Program-made: the position numbers and the translations under genes
Assembly: GCF_000739995.1 (NCBI RefSeq)
Contig: NZ_BBJX01000004.1
Coordinates: 1 to 64,000, forward strand
Direction: 5' to 3'
Length of the DNA: 64,000 nucleotides
Origin: Comamonas granuli NBRC 101663
GTDB taxonomy: Bacteria > Pseudomonadota > Gammaproteobacteria > Burkholderiales > Burkholderiaceae_C
In this document: in pieces, positions 18,214-25,710 of the stretch
How positions within the stretch are numbered: the stretch's first letter is position 1
Layout of the letters: each line of letters opens with the position of its first letter
The notes under the pieces: generated by a model
What the model saw: only the letters and a program-made list of their open reading frames with translations
Database searches by the model: none
What the model was told of the DNA's origin: nothing

Positions 18214-18356
18214 CCCGGCAGGCGCCTGCTCTGGTCCCCGAGGTGACAGGGCCAGGGCGGGCGCGGCTGGGAGAGTACGGAGCATTCCCAGCGGTCTGTG
18301 CACCGCGCTGCGGTGCGCGTCTGCTGGCCGCCTGTGGGATGCGGCGCTCTGTCGCC

Positions 18357-19838
18357 TCAGGTCGCCTGCGCCGGGGCCTGCCGCTTGACCGGGGGGCGCA
18401 TCAGGCGCTGCTGCAGGTCGGTGCCAGCAGGCTGGTCGCTGGTGCGCTGCAGCTGCACATGCGCCACCAGCCCGCCCGAGCTGGCGTTGGACAGGGCAAA
18501 AATGCCGCCCATGCGCTGGATGGTCTTGTCCACGATGGACAGGCCCAGCCCGGCACCAGCGGCGGCGGTGCGCGCCGCATCGCCGCGGAAGAAGGGTTTG
18601 GTCAGGTTGGCCAACTGTTCGGGCGGCACGCCCGTGCCGTGGTCGCGCAGCTTGACCAGCACCCAATCCTCCCGCCCCTTGGCGGTGATCTCCACCTGGG
18701 TGATGCCGGTGTCCGGGTCCTTGCCGTAGCGCCGGGCGTTCTCCAGCAGGTTGGAGATCACGCGCGCCAGCTCGATCTCGTCGGCCAGCACGTTCAGGTC
18801 GTCCGGGATCTGCATGGTGATCTGCAGTTCGCGGTGGTTTTGCACGGCGTAGACGCAGGAGGAGACGACCGCGTGCAGGTTCACCGGCGTGAGCGTGACG
18901 TTGTCGGGCCGGGCGTAGTCGAGGAACTTGTCGATGGTGGCGTCGAGCTGCACGATGTCGGCCACCATGTGTTCGCGCGCGACTTCGTCGTCCACGCTCA
19001 TCTCGGTCTCCAGGCGCAGGCGCGCCAGGGGCGTGCGCAGGTCGTGCGAGATGCCGGCGAGCATGACGGCGCGGTCCTGCTCCAGCTTGGCGAGTTTTTG
19101 CGCCATGCGGTTGAAGCCGATGTTGACCTCGCGGATCTCGCTGGTGACGGCTTCCTCGTCGAGGTGGCTGGCGGCAAAGTCACCGTCGCGCACGCGGTTG
19201 GCCGCGTAGGAGAGCTGCTTGAGCGGCTGGTTGATCAGCCGTGCAATCACGGCCGCGCCCGCCAGCGACAGCGCCCCGGCGGTCGCCAGCCAGATCAGCC
19301 AGGTCTTGCCGCCGGCCGGGCTGAAGCGCGAGCGGTCCATGAGCAGCCAGTTGGGGTCGCCGTTGATGGAGAAGCCCACCCAGATGCCTTTTTCCCCGTT
19401 CACGCTGCGTGCCACGATGGTGTCGGGCCCCAGGCGCTGGGTGAGCTGCTCCGTCAGGCGCAGGCCCAGGGCCGTGGGTTCGATGGGCTCGTACTGGTCG
19501 CCCGGTTCGCGCGGAATGATGCGCACGCCCTCCTGGTCCGCCATGGTCTTGATCAGCGAGACGCGCGCGATGCCGTCTGCCGCTTGCAGCGCGGCCCGGC
19601 TGAGGTTGACCAGTGAGGCCACTTGCTGGGCCGTGTGCAGCGTGCGCGGCTCCAGCTCCAGGGCGCGCAGCGTCTGCAGCCAGGCCAGGATGCTGCCCAG
19701 CAGCAGCAGACCGAGCAGGAAGAAAGTGCGCCAGAAGAGGTTGAGGCCGACGCGCGTGCGCCGCTCGCTGCGCCGCTCGGAGGGCTCGAGCGGTACGGGG
19801 CTGCTGGCTTCGTGGCTGTGCGAGGAGGCGTGGGGCAT
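18357..19838 (-). CDS. envZ: EnvZ-type osmosensing histidine kinase
   Basis: 493 residues. TM1 (~34-55), a periplasmic region to ~180, TM2 (~182-203), then a HAMP domain (RLINQPLKQLSYAANRVRDGDF). The H-box is AGISHDLRTPLARLRLE, with N-box ISNLLENARRYG, G1 RDHGTGVPPEQ and GLGLSIVDKTI. It follows ompR by 32 bp on the same strand, the classical ompR-envZ order. It is expected to phosphorylate/dephosphorylate OmpR. The N-terminal 30 residues are charged, so the true start could be further in. Confidence 0.9.
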   Translation of the reverse strand: MPHASSHSHEASSPVPLEPSERRSERRTRVGLNLFWRTFFLLGLLLLGSILAWLQTLRALELEPRTLHTAQQVASLVNLSRAALQAADGIARVSLIKTMADQEGVRIIPREPGDQYEPIEPTALGLRLTEQLTQRLGPDTIVARSVNGEKGIWVGFSINGDPNWLLMDRSRFSPAGGKTWLIWLATAGALSLAGAAVIARLINQPLKQLSYAANRVRDGDFAASHLDEEAVTSEIREVNIGFNRMAQKLAKLEQDRAVMLAGISHDLRTPLARLRLETEMSVDDEVAREHMVADIVQLDATIDKFLDYARPDNVTLTPVNLHAVVSSCVYAVQNHRELQITMQIPDDLNVLADEIELARVISNLLENARRYGKDPDTGITQVEITAKGREDWVLVKLRDHGTGVPPEQLANLTKPFFRGDAARTAAAGAGLGLSIVDKTIQRMGGIFALSNASSGGLVAHVQLQRTSDQPAGTDLQQRLMRPPVKRQAPAQAT

Positions 19839-19870
19839 CGGCGTGGCGTCCCGGCGGTGGTGTGGCGTGC

Positions 19871-20605
19871 TCAGCTCGTCCCGTCGGGCACGAACACATA
19901 GCCCACGCCCCAGACGGTCTGGATATAGCGCGGCGAGGCGGCGTCTTCCTCGATGAGCTTGCGCAGGCGCGAGACCTGCACGTCCAGGCTGCGGTCAAAG
20001 GGTTCGAACTCGCGCCCGCGCGCCAGCAGTGCGAGTTTCTCGCGCGACAGCGGCTGGCGCGGGTGGCGTACCAGGGCCTTGAGCATGGCGAACTCGCCCG
20101 TGGTCAGCGGCAGCTCGTCGCTGCCCTTTTGCAGCACACGTGTGCCCAGGTCGAAGGTGAAGGGGCCGAAGGTGACGACCTCGTTCTCGCCCGAGGGCGC
20201 GCCCGGCGCCTCCTGCGGCGGGCGGCGGCGCAGTACGGCGTTGATGCGCGCGAGCAGCTCGCGCGGGTTGAAGGGCTTGCCCAGGTAGTCGTCGGCGCCG
20301 ACCTCCAGGCCCACGATGCGGTCCACGTCCTCGCCCTTGGCGGTGAGCATCACGATGGGCGTGCGGTCGTTGGCCGCGCGCAGGCGCCGGCAGATCGACA
20401 GCCCATCCTCGCCCGGCATCATGAGGTCGAGCACGATGAGGTCGATGGCGTCGCGCTGCAAGGTGCGGTTGAGCGCTTTGCCGTCTTCCGCAAGAATCAC
20501 CTCCAGGCCTTCCTGCGTGAGGTAGCGGCGCAGCAGGTCACGGATGCGGGCATCATCATCCACGACCAGGATCTTGGGGGGGCGGGCGGTGGGTGGCGTA
20601 GGCAT
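19871..20605 (-). CDS. ompR: OmpR-type response regulator
   Basis: 244 residues. Receiver ILVVDDDARIRDLL with the phospho-acceptor in VLDLMMPGEDGL and K in GKPFNPREL. The C-terminal winged helix has LTTGEFAMLKALVRHPRQPLSREKL and RSLDVQVSRLRKLIEED...IQTVWGVGYVF. Of two ATGs (20611, 20605) the second has GAGG at a workable distance and is chosen. Upstream, three GTAAC-type boxes suggest autoregulation. Confidence 0.93.
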   Translation of the reverse strand: MPTPPTARPPKILVVDDDARIRDLLRRYLTQEGLEVILAEDGKALNRTLQRDAIDLIVLDLMMPGEDGLSICRRLRAANDRTPIVMLTAKGEDVDRIVGLEVGADDYLGKPFNPRELLARINAVLRRRPPQEAPGAPSGENEVVTFGPFTFDLGTRVLQKGSDELPLTTGEFAMLKALVRHPRQPLSREKLALLARGREFEPFDRSLDVQVSRLRKLIEEDAASPRYIQTVWGVGYVFVPDGTS

Positions 20606-20622
20606 GGTCATCCTCGGTCCAA

Positions 20623-20699
20623 TTTGTAACAGCGGTCATTGTTACCAATTTGCCGGCCAAAAACAGCGGTTTGCCGGGTACCTGACCATCGGTTACAAG
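20623..20699 (-). promoter_or_regulatory. Candidate OmpR boxes upstream of ompR
   Basis: Three copies of a GTAAC half-site lie in 77 bp: TTTGTAAC at 20623-20630, GTTACCAA at 20641-20648 and GGTTACAAG at 20691-20699. The first two form an inverted pair. TGTAAC-like boxes are known for OmpR in enterobacteria. Autoregulation is an inference. Confidence 0.4.
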
Positions 20700-20742
20700 T
20701 TTTGCCCCTGCAAGCATTTCGTGGCGCGTCTGCTGCGCCGGC

Positions 20743-21474
20743 TCAGTGCCCGTGACCCATCAGGCCCAGGAATTCGCGCCGCAGGGCTTCGTTGGACAGG
20801 AATGCGCCGCGCATGACGGAGCTTTTCATCACGGCGCCGTCGTCCTTCACCCCGCGCCAGTGCATGCAGAAATGGCGGGCCTCCATCACCACGGCCAGCC
20901 CGTCGGGCTGCACGCGCTCTTGCAGCGCATCGGCCAACATCACCACGGCTTCTTCCTGGATTTGCGGGCGGCTCATGATCCAGTGGCACAGGCGGGCGTA
21001 CTTGGACAGGCCGATGAGGTCGGACTGCGCGCTGGGCAGGATGCCGATCCACACCTGGCCCAGGATGGGGCACAGGTGGTGCGAGCAGGCGCTGCGCACC
21101 TTGATCGGCCCGACCACCACCAGCTCGTTGAGCTGCGCCACATTGGGAAACGCCGTGGCGGCAGGGGCGCTCTCGTAGCGGCCTGCAAAGACCTCGCTCA
21201 CAAACATCTTGGCCACGCGCCGTGCGGTCTCGCGGGTGTTGTGGTCGTTGTCCGTGTCGATCACCAGCGCCTGCAGCACTTCGCGCATCTTTGTCTCGAC
21301 TTCGGTGTGCAGTTCCTGCAGCTCGCCGTCGTTGATGAAGTCGGCAATGTTGTCGTTGGCGAAGTAGCGCTGTCCCGTCTGGATCAGGCGATAGCGTATG
21401 CGGTCGGATGCGCGCATGCGGGCGGTCACGCTGCTGCAGGCCGGCGGCTCGGCCGTGGCAATGGGTGGGGGCAT
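20743..21474 (-). CDS. folE: GTP cyclohydrolase I
   Basis: 243 residues. It converts GTP to dihydroneopterin triphosphate, the first step of folate/pterin synthesis. Zinc/active-site motifs are SACSHHLCPILGQVWIG and EARHFCMHWRGVKDDGA. The start MPPPIATAEPP at 21474 has TGGAGAAAA upstream; the longer frame is rejected. Length and motifs follow the larger proteobacterial FolE type. It lies upstream of ompR on the same strand, 137 bp away, but is probably a separate unit. Confidence 0.94.
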   Translation of the reverse strand: MPPPIATAEPPACSSVTARMRASDRIRYRLIQTGQRYFANDNIADFINDGELQELHTEVETKMREVLQALVIDTDNDHNTRETARRVAKMFVSEVFAGRYESAPAATAFPNVAQLNELVVVGPIKVRSACSHHLCPILGQVWIGILPSAQSDLIGLSKYARLCHWIMSRPQIQEEAVVMLADALQERVQPDGLAVVMEARHFCMHWRGVKDDGAVMKSSVMRGAFLSNEALRREFLGLMGHGH

Positions 21475-21564
21475 GGGGTTTTCTCCAGGGTGGATGGCGA
21501 AAGGGTGCGGCGCAAGATGCACCGCCGGCACGCACCGGCGTGCCGCGGGGGGAGGGGGGCTGCC

Positions 21565-22266
21565 CTAGCGCCCCAGCGTGCCGGCACGCGCCAGCACCCC
21601 GGCAACGATGCGGTCGCAGCGTGCGCCGTCAAAGGCATAGGCGTCGGGCAGGGTCATGTCGATGGCGCTGGCCAGGCCCTCGCGCAGCAGGCTGCGGGCG
21701 CGGAAGAACCGCGTGCGCACCGTCGACTCGGGGATGCCCAGGGCCTGCGCCACCTCGGCGACTTCCATCTCTTGCACGGCGCGCAGCACGAAGACGGTGC
21801 GAAACGCGTCCGGCAGCAGGTCGATGCGCGACTCCAGGATGCCGCGCAACTGGGCGCGCTGTGCCTGGTGTTCCGGTGCCTGCTGGGGCGCGGCCACCAG
21901 GGCGGCCTGGATGTCGGGGTCGGGTGCAGCCATGGCAGCCTCCAGGGGGATGACTTCGGCGCTCCTGCGGCGCAGGCGTCCCAGTGCCTCGTTGGCCACG
22001 ATGCGCACCAGCCAGGTCGACAGCTGGGCGTCGGCACGAAAGCCCGCCAGCGCCTGCCAGGCGCGCAGGTAGGCCTCCTGCAGTGCGTCTTCGGCCTCGT
22101 GGTCGCTCCGCAAGATGCTGCGCGCGGTGCGATACAAGAGCTGGTTGTGGCGACGCATGATGGCCTCAAAGGCCTTCGCATCGCCTGTCGCCGCGCGGGC
22201 GATGAGCTCCGGCTCGGGTGTGGCGCCGGAGAGGGGCACCGGGCTGCGGTGTGTGCTGGCGGGCAT
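21565..22266 (-). CDS. ECF-type RNA polymerase sigma factor
   Basis: 233 residues. Region 2 reads RHNQLLYRTARSILRSDHEAEDALQEAYLRAWQAL, with LSTWLVRIVANEALGRLRRR. Region 4 reads LPDAFRTVFVLRAVQEMEVAEVAQALGIPESTVRTRFFRAR. No anti-sigma factor gene with a zinc-finger motif is next to it. A ~35-residue C-terminal tail containing one Cys (GARCDRIVAGVL) may take part in sensing; this is speculation. It ends 5 bp before the oxidoreductase start on the same strand order, so co-expression is possible. Confidence 0.88.
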   Translation of the reverse strand: MPASTHRSPVPLSGATPEPELIARAATGDAKAFEAIMRRHNQLLYRTARSILRSDHEAEDALQEAYLRAWQALAGFRADAQLSTWLVRIVANEALGRLRRRSAEVIPLEAAMAAPDPDIQAALVAAPQQAPEHQAQRAQLRGILESRIDLLPDAFRTVFVLRAVQEMEVAEVAQALGIPESTVRTRFFRARSLLREGLASAIDMTLPDAYAFDGARCDRIVAGVLARAGTLGR

Positions 22267-22271
22267 GGCGG

Positions 22272-22997
22272 TCAGTAGCCGAAAAACTCTTCGCTGCGCA
22301 CATCGTCTTCGTCCACCCCGGCCTGGGCCAGGGTCTGGCGCATGGCCTGCACCAGTTCCGGCGGGCCGCTGACGTAGTAGATGGGTGCCGGCAGGCCTTG
22401 GGTTGCGCGCTGCACAAAGGCGGCATCGACCATGTCGGTGGCGCCGTCCCAGGTGTGGCTGGAATGCGCCATGTCTGTCATGGTGGCGTGCAGCGTGAAG
22501 TGCGGCAGAGCCCTGGCGTGCGCCTGCAACTCCGCCAGAAAGGCCGTGTCCTCGGGCCGGCGGTTGGAATACACCAGCGCCAGGGCCTGCGGCGACCGGC
22601 TGTGCACGGCGTGGCGGATCATGCTGATGAACGGTGTGATGCCAATGCCGCCGGCGATCAGCACGCCGGCGCGCTCGGCTTTCCTGTGCAGGGTCAGCGA
22701 GCCAAAGGGACCGTCGATCTCCAGCGGCGCGCCGATCTCCAGGGCGCCCAATGCGCGCTTGTAGGCGCTGTCGCGCATGCGGGTGGCGAAGACCAGGTCG
22801 TGCTCGTGCGGCGCGCTGACGATGGAGAAGGCGTGGCCCGCGTCCTGGCCGCTGCTGCCGGCTGGGGCTGCGGGCAGGAGGATTTCAAACGCCTGGCCGG
22901 GCTTGAAGTCGAAGCCGGCGGGTTTTGCCAGATGGAAGGCCAGGGTGCCTTGGGCGACTTCCTGGCGGGCGAGCAATCGGGTGGAAACGCTGGCCAT
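22272..22997 (-). CDS. Ferredoxin-NADP reductase-like FAD/NAD(P)-binding oxidoreductase
   Basis: 241 residues. FAD-binding barrel with GQAFEILL and HAFSIVSAPHE (RxxS-like FAD motif, here HAFS), then the NAD(P)-binding domain GVLIAGGIGITPFISMIRHA and PIYYVSGPPELVQAM. No [2Fe-2S] domain, so electrons must go to a separate carrier. MASVSTRLL at 22997 is preceded by AAAAGGAGC, a clear ribosome site; the longer frame is rejected. It lies directly upstream of the ECF sigma gene in transcription order. Confidence 0.85.
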   Translation of the reverse strand: MASVSTRLLARQEVAQGTLAFHLAKPAGFDFKPGQAFEILLPAAPAGSSGQDAGHAFSIVSAPHEHDLVFATRMRDSAYKRALGALEIGAPLEIDGPFGSLTLHRKAERAGVLIAGGIGITPFISMIRHAVHSRSPQALALVYSNRRPEDTAFLAELQAHARALPHFTLHATMTDMAHSSHTWDGATDMVDAAFVQRATQGLPAPIYYVSGPPELVQAMRQTLAQAGVDEDDVRSEEFFGY

Positions 22998-23144
22998 GGG
23001 GGCTCCTTTTGCGGTGGGTCGGACCATTGGATGCAGCCAGGCGGCTGCGCATTCCCGGCGCCGGGGCGGGCGCGCGGTGTGTGCAGGCTCTAGACTAAGG
23101 GGCCGATCCATCCATGGCACCCATGGGCCCTGAAAGTCACCACC

Positions 23145-23852
23145 ATGAAAATTGCTACAAAATCAATAGCTGCTTGCGCTTTATTGGTAAGCGCTAGCGC
23201 CACTTTTTGTCAAAATCTGCAGGCGCAGGAGCCGCGCAATGTGGTGCAGTTGTCGGCCGCGGGGGCCGTGGAGGTGCAGCAGGACCAGCTCGTGCTCACC
23301 CTGGGCACCCAGGCCGATGGCAAGGACGCTGCCGCCGTGCAGGCGCAGCTGCGCCAGGTGGTGGATGCCGCCTTGCAGGTGGCGCGCCGCCAGGCCGAGG
23401 CGCCGCACATGGAGGTGCGCACGGGCCAGTTCAGCCTGTACCCGCGCCACGGCAAGAATGGCGAGATCGCCGGCTGGCAGGGACGCGCCGAGCTGGTGCT
23501 GCAGGGGCGTGACTTCGGCCGCATCACCGCCACCGCAGCGCGCATCAGCGGCATGGCCATTGCGAACCTGGGGTTCGGCCTCTCGCGCGGCGAGCGCGAG
23601 CGCGCCGAAGGCGAGGCGCGTGCCCAGGCCATCGCGGCGTTCAAGGCCCGGGCGGGCGAAATCACCCGGGCCTTCGGTTTTGGCAGCTACCTGTTGCGCG
23701 AGGTGGCGGTGTCCAGCCACGGCGGCGGGGGCATGCCCCCGCCGCGCGTGATGGCCATGCAGGCCAAGGCCATGGCGGATGCGCCCCTGGACGTGGAGCC
23801 AGGGAAAAGCACCGTCGAGGTGTCGGTGTCCGGCTCGGTGCAGATGCAGTGA
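23145..23852 (+). CDS. SIMPL-domain (DUF541) secreted protein
   Basis: 235 residues. A short signal peptide (MKIATKSIAACALLVSASA) precedes a SIMPL domain: NVVQLSAAGAVEVQQDQLVLTL, GWQGRAELVLQGRDFG and the C-terminal VSVSGSVQMQ. Family members are periplasmic or outer-membrane-associated and of poorly known role. Nearly the whole signal peptide is encoded by repeat copy C (23154-23202), read in frame 0. A second, inverted copy (D) begins 4 bp after the stop codon. The start ATG at 23145 lies just outside the element. It sits between convergent bdhA and the oxidoreductase. Confidence 0.85.
   Translation: MKIATKSIAACALLVSASATFCQNLQAQEPRNVVQLSAAGAVEVQQDQLVLTLGTQADGKDAAAVQAQLRQVVDAALQVARRQAEAPHMEVRTGQFSLYPRHGKNGEIAGWQGRAELVLQGRDFGRITATAARISGMAIANLGFGLSRGERERAEGEARAQAIAAFKARAGEITRAFGFGSYLLREVAVSSHGGGGMPPPRVMAMQAKAMADAPLDVEPGKSTVEVSVSGSVQMQ
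23154..23202 (+). repeat. 49-bp palindromic element, copy C (forms SIMPL signal peptide)
   Basis: Copy C aligns gap-free to the family, with stem GCGCTT/AAGCGC. It begins nine bases after the ATG and encodes ATKSIAACALLVSASA, the hydrophobic core and probable cleavage region of the signal peptide. Confidence 0.85.
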
Positions 23853-23856
23853 AAAC

Positions 23857-23905
23857 AGCACTGAGCGCTTGACTGGCAAGCGCCAAGTGCTATCAAGATC
23901 GTAGC
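23857..23905 (-). repeat. 49-bp palindromic element, copy D (between SIMPL gene and bdhA)
   Basis: Copy D is in inverted orientation to copy C. It fills the gap between the SIMPL stop (23852) and the convergent bdhA stop (23907). Stem GCGCTTG/CAAGCGC; it may act as a bidirectional terminator. Confidence 0.85.
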
Positions 23906-23906
23906 T

Positions 23907-24695
23907 TTATTGCGCGGTCCAGCCGCCGTCCATGTTCCAGGCCACGCCGCGCACATTGTTGGCGGCGCTGGAGCAGAAGAACACGGCCAGGCCCGCCAGC
24001 TCCTCCGGCGTGGTGAACTGCATGGAGGGCTCCTTCTCGCCCAGCAGCACCTTCTTGGCCTCCTCGTTGGAGATGCCCAGGGCGGCGGCCTTGGCGTCCA
24101 CCTGCTTTTGCACCAGGGGCGTGAGCACCCAGCCCGGGCAGATGGCATTGCAGGTGATGCCGGTGGTGGCGGTCTCCAGGGCCGTGACCTTGGTCAGACC
24201 CACGATGCCGTGCTTGGCGGCCACATAGGCCGACTTCTGCACCGAGGCCACGAGGCCGTGCACCGAGGCCACGTTGATGATGCGCCCCCAGTTGGCCGCG
24301 CGCATGGCGGGCAGGGCCAGACGCGTGGTGTGGAAGGCGCTGGTGAGGTTGATGGCGATGATGGCGTCCCAGCGCTCGGCCGGGAAGTCCTCGATGCTGG
24401 CCACATGCTGAATGCCGGCGTTGTTCACGAGGATGTCCACGCGGCCGTTCGGACCGGCGGCAAAGGCCATCATGTCGGCGATGTCGGCGCTGCGCGACAT
24501 GTCGGCGCCGTGGTGTTCGACGCGCACGTCGTGCCCCGCCTGTGCGGCGGCGGCGCGCACCTCGGCGCATGGGCCCTGGGCGTCACCGAAACCGTTGAGG
24601 ACGACATGGGCGCCCTGTTGGGCCAGGGCCTTGGCGATGCCCAGCCCGATGCCGCTGGTGGAACCGGTGACGAGGGCCGTCTTGCCTGTGAGCAT
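23907..24695 (-). CDS. bdhA: 3-hydroxybutyrate dehydrogenase
   Basis: 262 residues, short-chain dehydrogenase. It oxidises D-3-hydroxybutyrate from polyhydroxybutyrate breakdown to acetoacetate with NAD. The Rossmann motif is TGSTSGIG (9-16), then LVNNAGIQHV, the catalytic Ser in INVASVHGLV and YVAAKHG. CPGWVLTPLVQKQ and DGGWTAQ are typical of HBDH. The start MLTGKTALV (24695) has GGAGAA at good spacing. PhaR further along also indicates PHB metabolism. Confidence 0.93.
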   Translation of the reverse strand: MLTGKTALVTGSTSGIGLGIAKALAQQGAHVVLNGFGDAQGPCAEVRAAAAQAGHDVRVEHHGADMSRSADIADMMAFAAGPNGRVDILVNNAGIQHVASIEDFPAERWDAIIAINLTSAFHTTRLALPAMRAANWGRIINVASVHGLVASVQKSAYVAAKHGIVGLTKVTALETATTGITCNAICPGWVLTPLVQKQVDAKAAALGISNEEAKKVLLGEKEPSMQFTTPEELAGLAVFFCSSAANNVRGVAWNMDGGWTAQ

Positions 24696-24762
24696 GGATG
24701 AGTTCTCCGGATGAATTACGATGCTTGCGGAATTATCGAACAAGCGATTCGCAGGGGCATCC

Positions 24763-25710
24763 ATGATAGAACCTAGGCTGAACTACGTATTCTGCCCCGG
24801 AGCGGCCGCCGCGCGCGATGGCCGCCCCGCCGCGGCGCAGCATCGTATGGCCTGGTGGGAGTGGAACGCCACGGGCAACCCCCAGCACCCGCACGTGGTC
24901 GTGTGCGTGCACGGCCTCTCGCGCCAGGGGCGCGACTTCGACACCCTGGCGCGCGCGCTGTGCCAGGAGGTGCGCGTGGTGTGCCCCGACGTGGTGGGCC
25001 GTGGCCACAGCGACTGGCTGGCCGACCCCATGGGCTACCAGGTCGGCCAGTATGCGGCCGACATGCTGGCCCTGCTGCAGCACCTGCACCAGCAGGCGCC
25101 GCTGCAGACCATCGACTGGGTGGGCACCAGCATGGGTGGCCTCATCGGCATGGCGCTGTGCGGCCAGCCGGGGCTGCCCCTGCCCGTGCCCGTGCGCCGC
25201 CTGGTGCTCAACGATGTCGGGCCGGCCATCGAGTGGCAGGCGCTGCAGCGCATCGGCCAGTACCTGGGCCAGCCTATGCATTTCGCCACCGAGCAGGAGG
25301 CGGCCGACGCGCTCTGGAGCCTCTCGACCACCTTCGGTCCGCACACGCCCGCACAGTGGCTGGCGCTCTCGCGCCCCATGCTGCGCGCCCTGCCGGGTGG
25401 GGGCTATGGCCTGCACTACGACCCCGGCATCGCCGTGCCCTTCCATGCCTTGACGCCAGAGGCGGCGCAGGCCGGCGAGACCCTGCTGTGGCAGCTCTAT
25501 GACCAGATCACCGCGCGCACCCTGCTGCTGCGCGGCGCGGCCTCCGACCTGCTGGCGCCCGGGACGGCACAGGCCATGACCGTGCGCGGGCCGCGCGCGC
25601 AGCTTGTGGAGTTTGACGGCGTAGGCCATGCGCCCACGCTGGTGGCCCCCGACCAGGTGGCGGCGGTCTGCCGCTTTCTGCGGGGCGAAATCGGCGGGGC
25701 GGTGGCATGA
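24763..25710 (+). CDS. Alpha/beta-fold hydrolase
   Basis: 315 residues. HVVVCVHGLSRQGRDF (oxyanion region), nucleophile elbow GTSMGG, acid Asp in GAASDLL and His in GVGHAPTL give a complete triad. Substrate unknown; relatives include esterases and epoxide/lactone hydrolases. The start MIEPRLNYVF at 24763 is preferred to the longer frame, which overlaps the divergent bdhA promoter. The stop overlaps the relA start (ATGA at 25707), so it is co-transcribed with and coupled to relA. Confidence 0.88.
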   Translation: MIEPRLNYVFCPGAAAARDGRPAAAQHRMAWWEWNATGNPQHPHVVVCVHGLSRQGRDFDTLARALCQEVRVVCPDVVGRGHSDWLADPMGYQVGQYAADMLALLQHLHQQAPLQTIDWVGTSMGGLIGMALCGQPGLPLPVPVRRLVLNDVGPAIEWQALQRIGQYLGQPMHFATEQEAADALWSLSTTFGPHTPAQWLALSRPMLRALPGGGYGLHYDPGIAVPFHALTPEAAQAGETLLWQLYDQITARTLLLRGAASDLLAPGTAQAMTVRGPRAQLVEFDGVGHAPTLVAPDQVAAVCRFLRGEIGGAVA

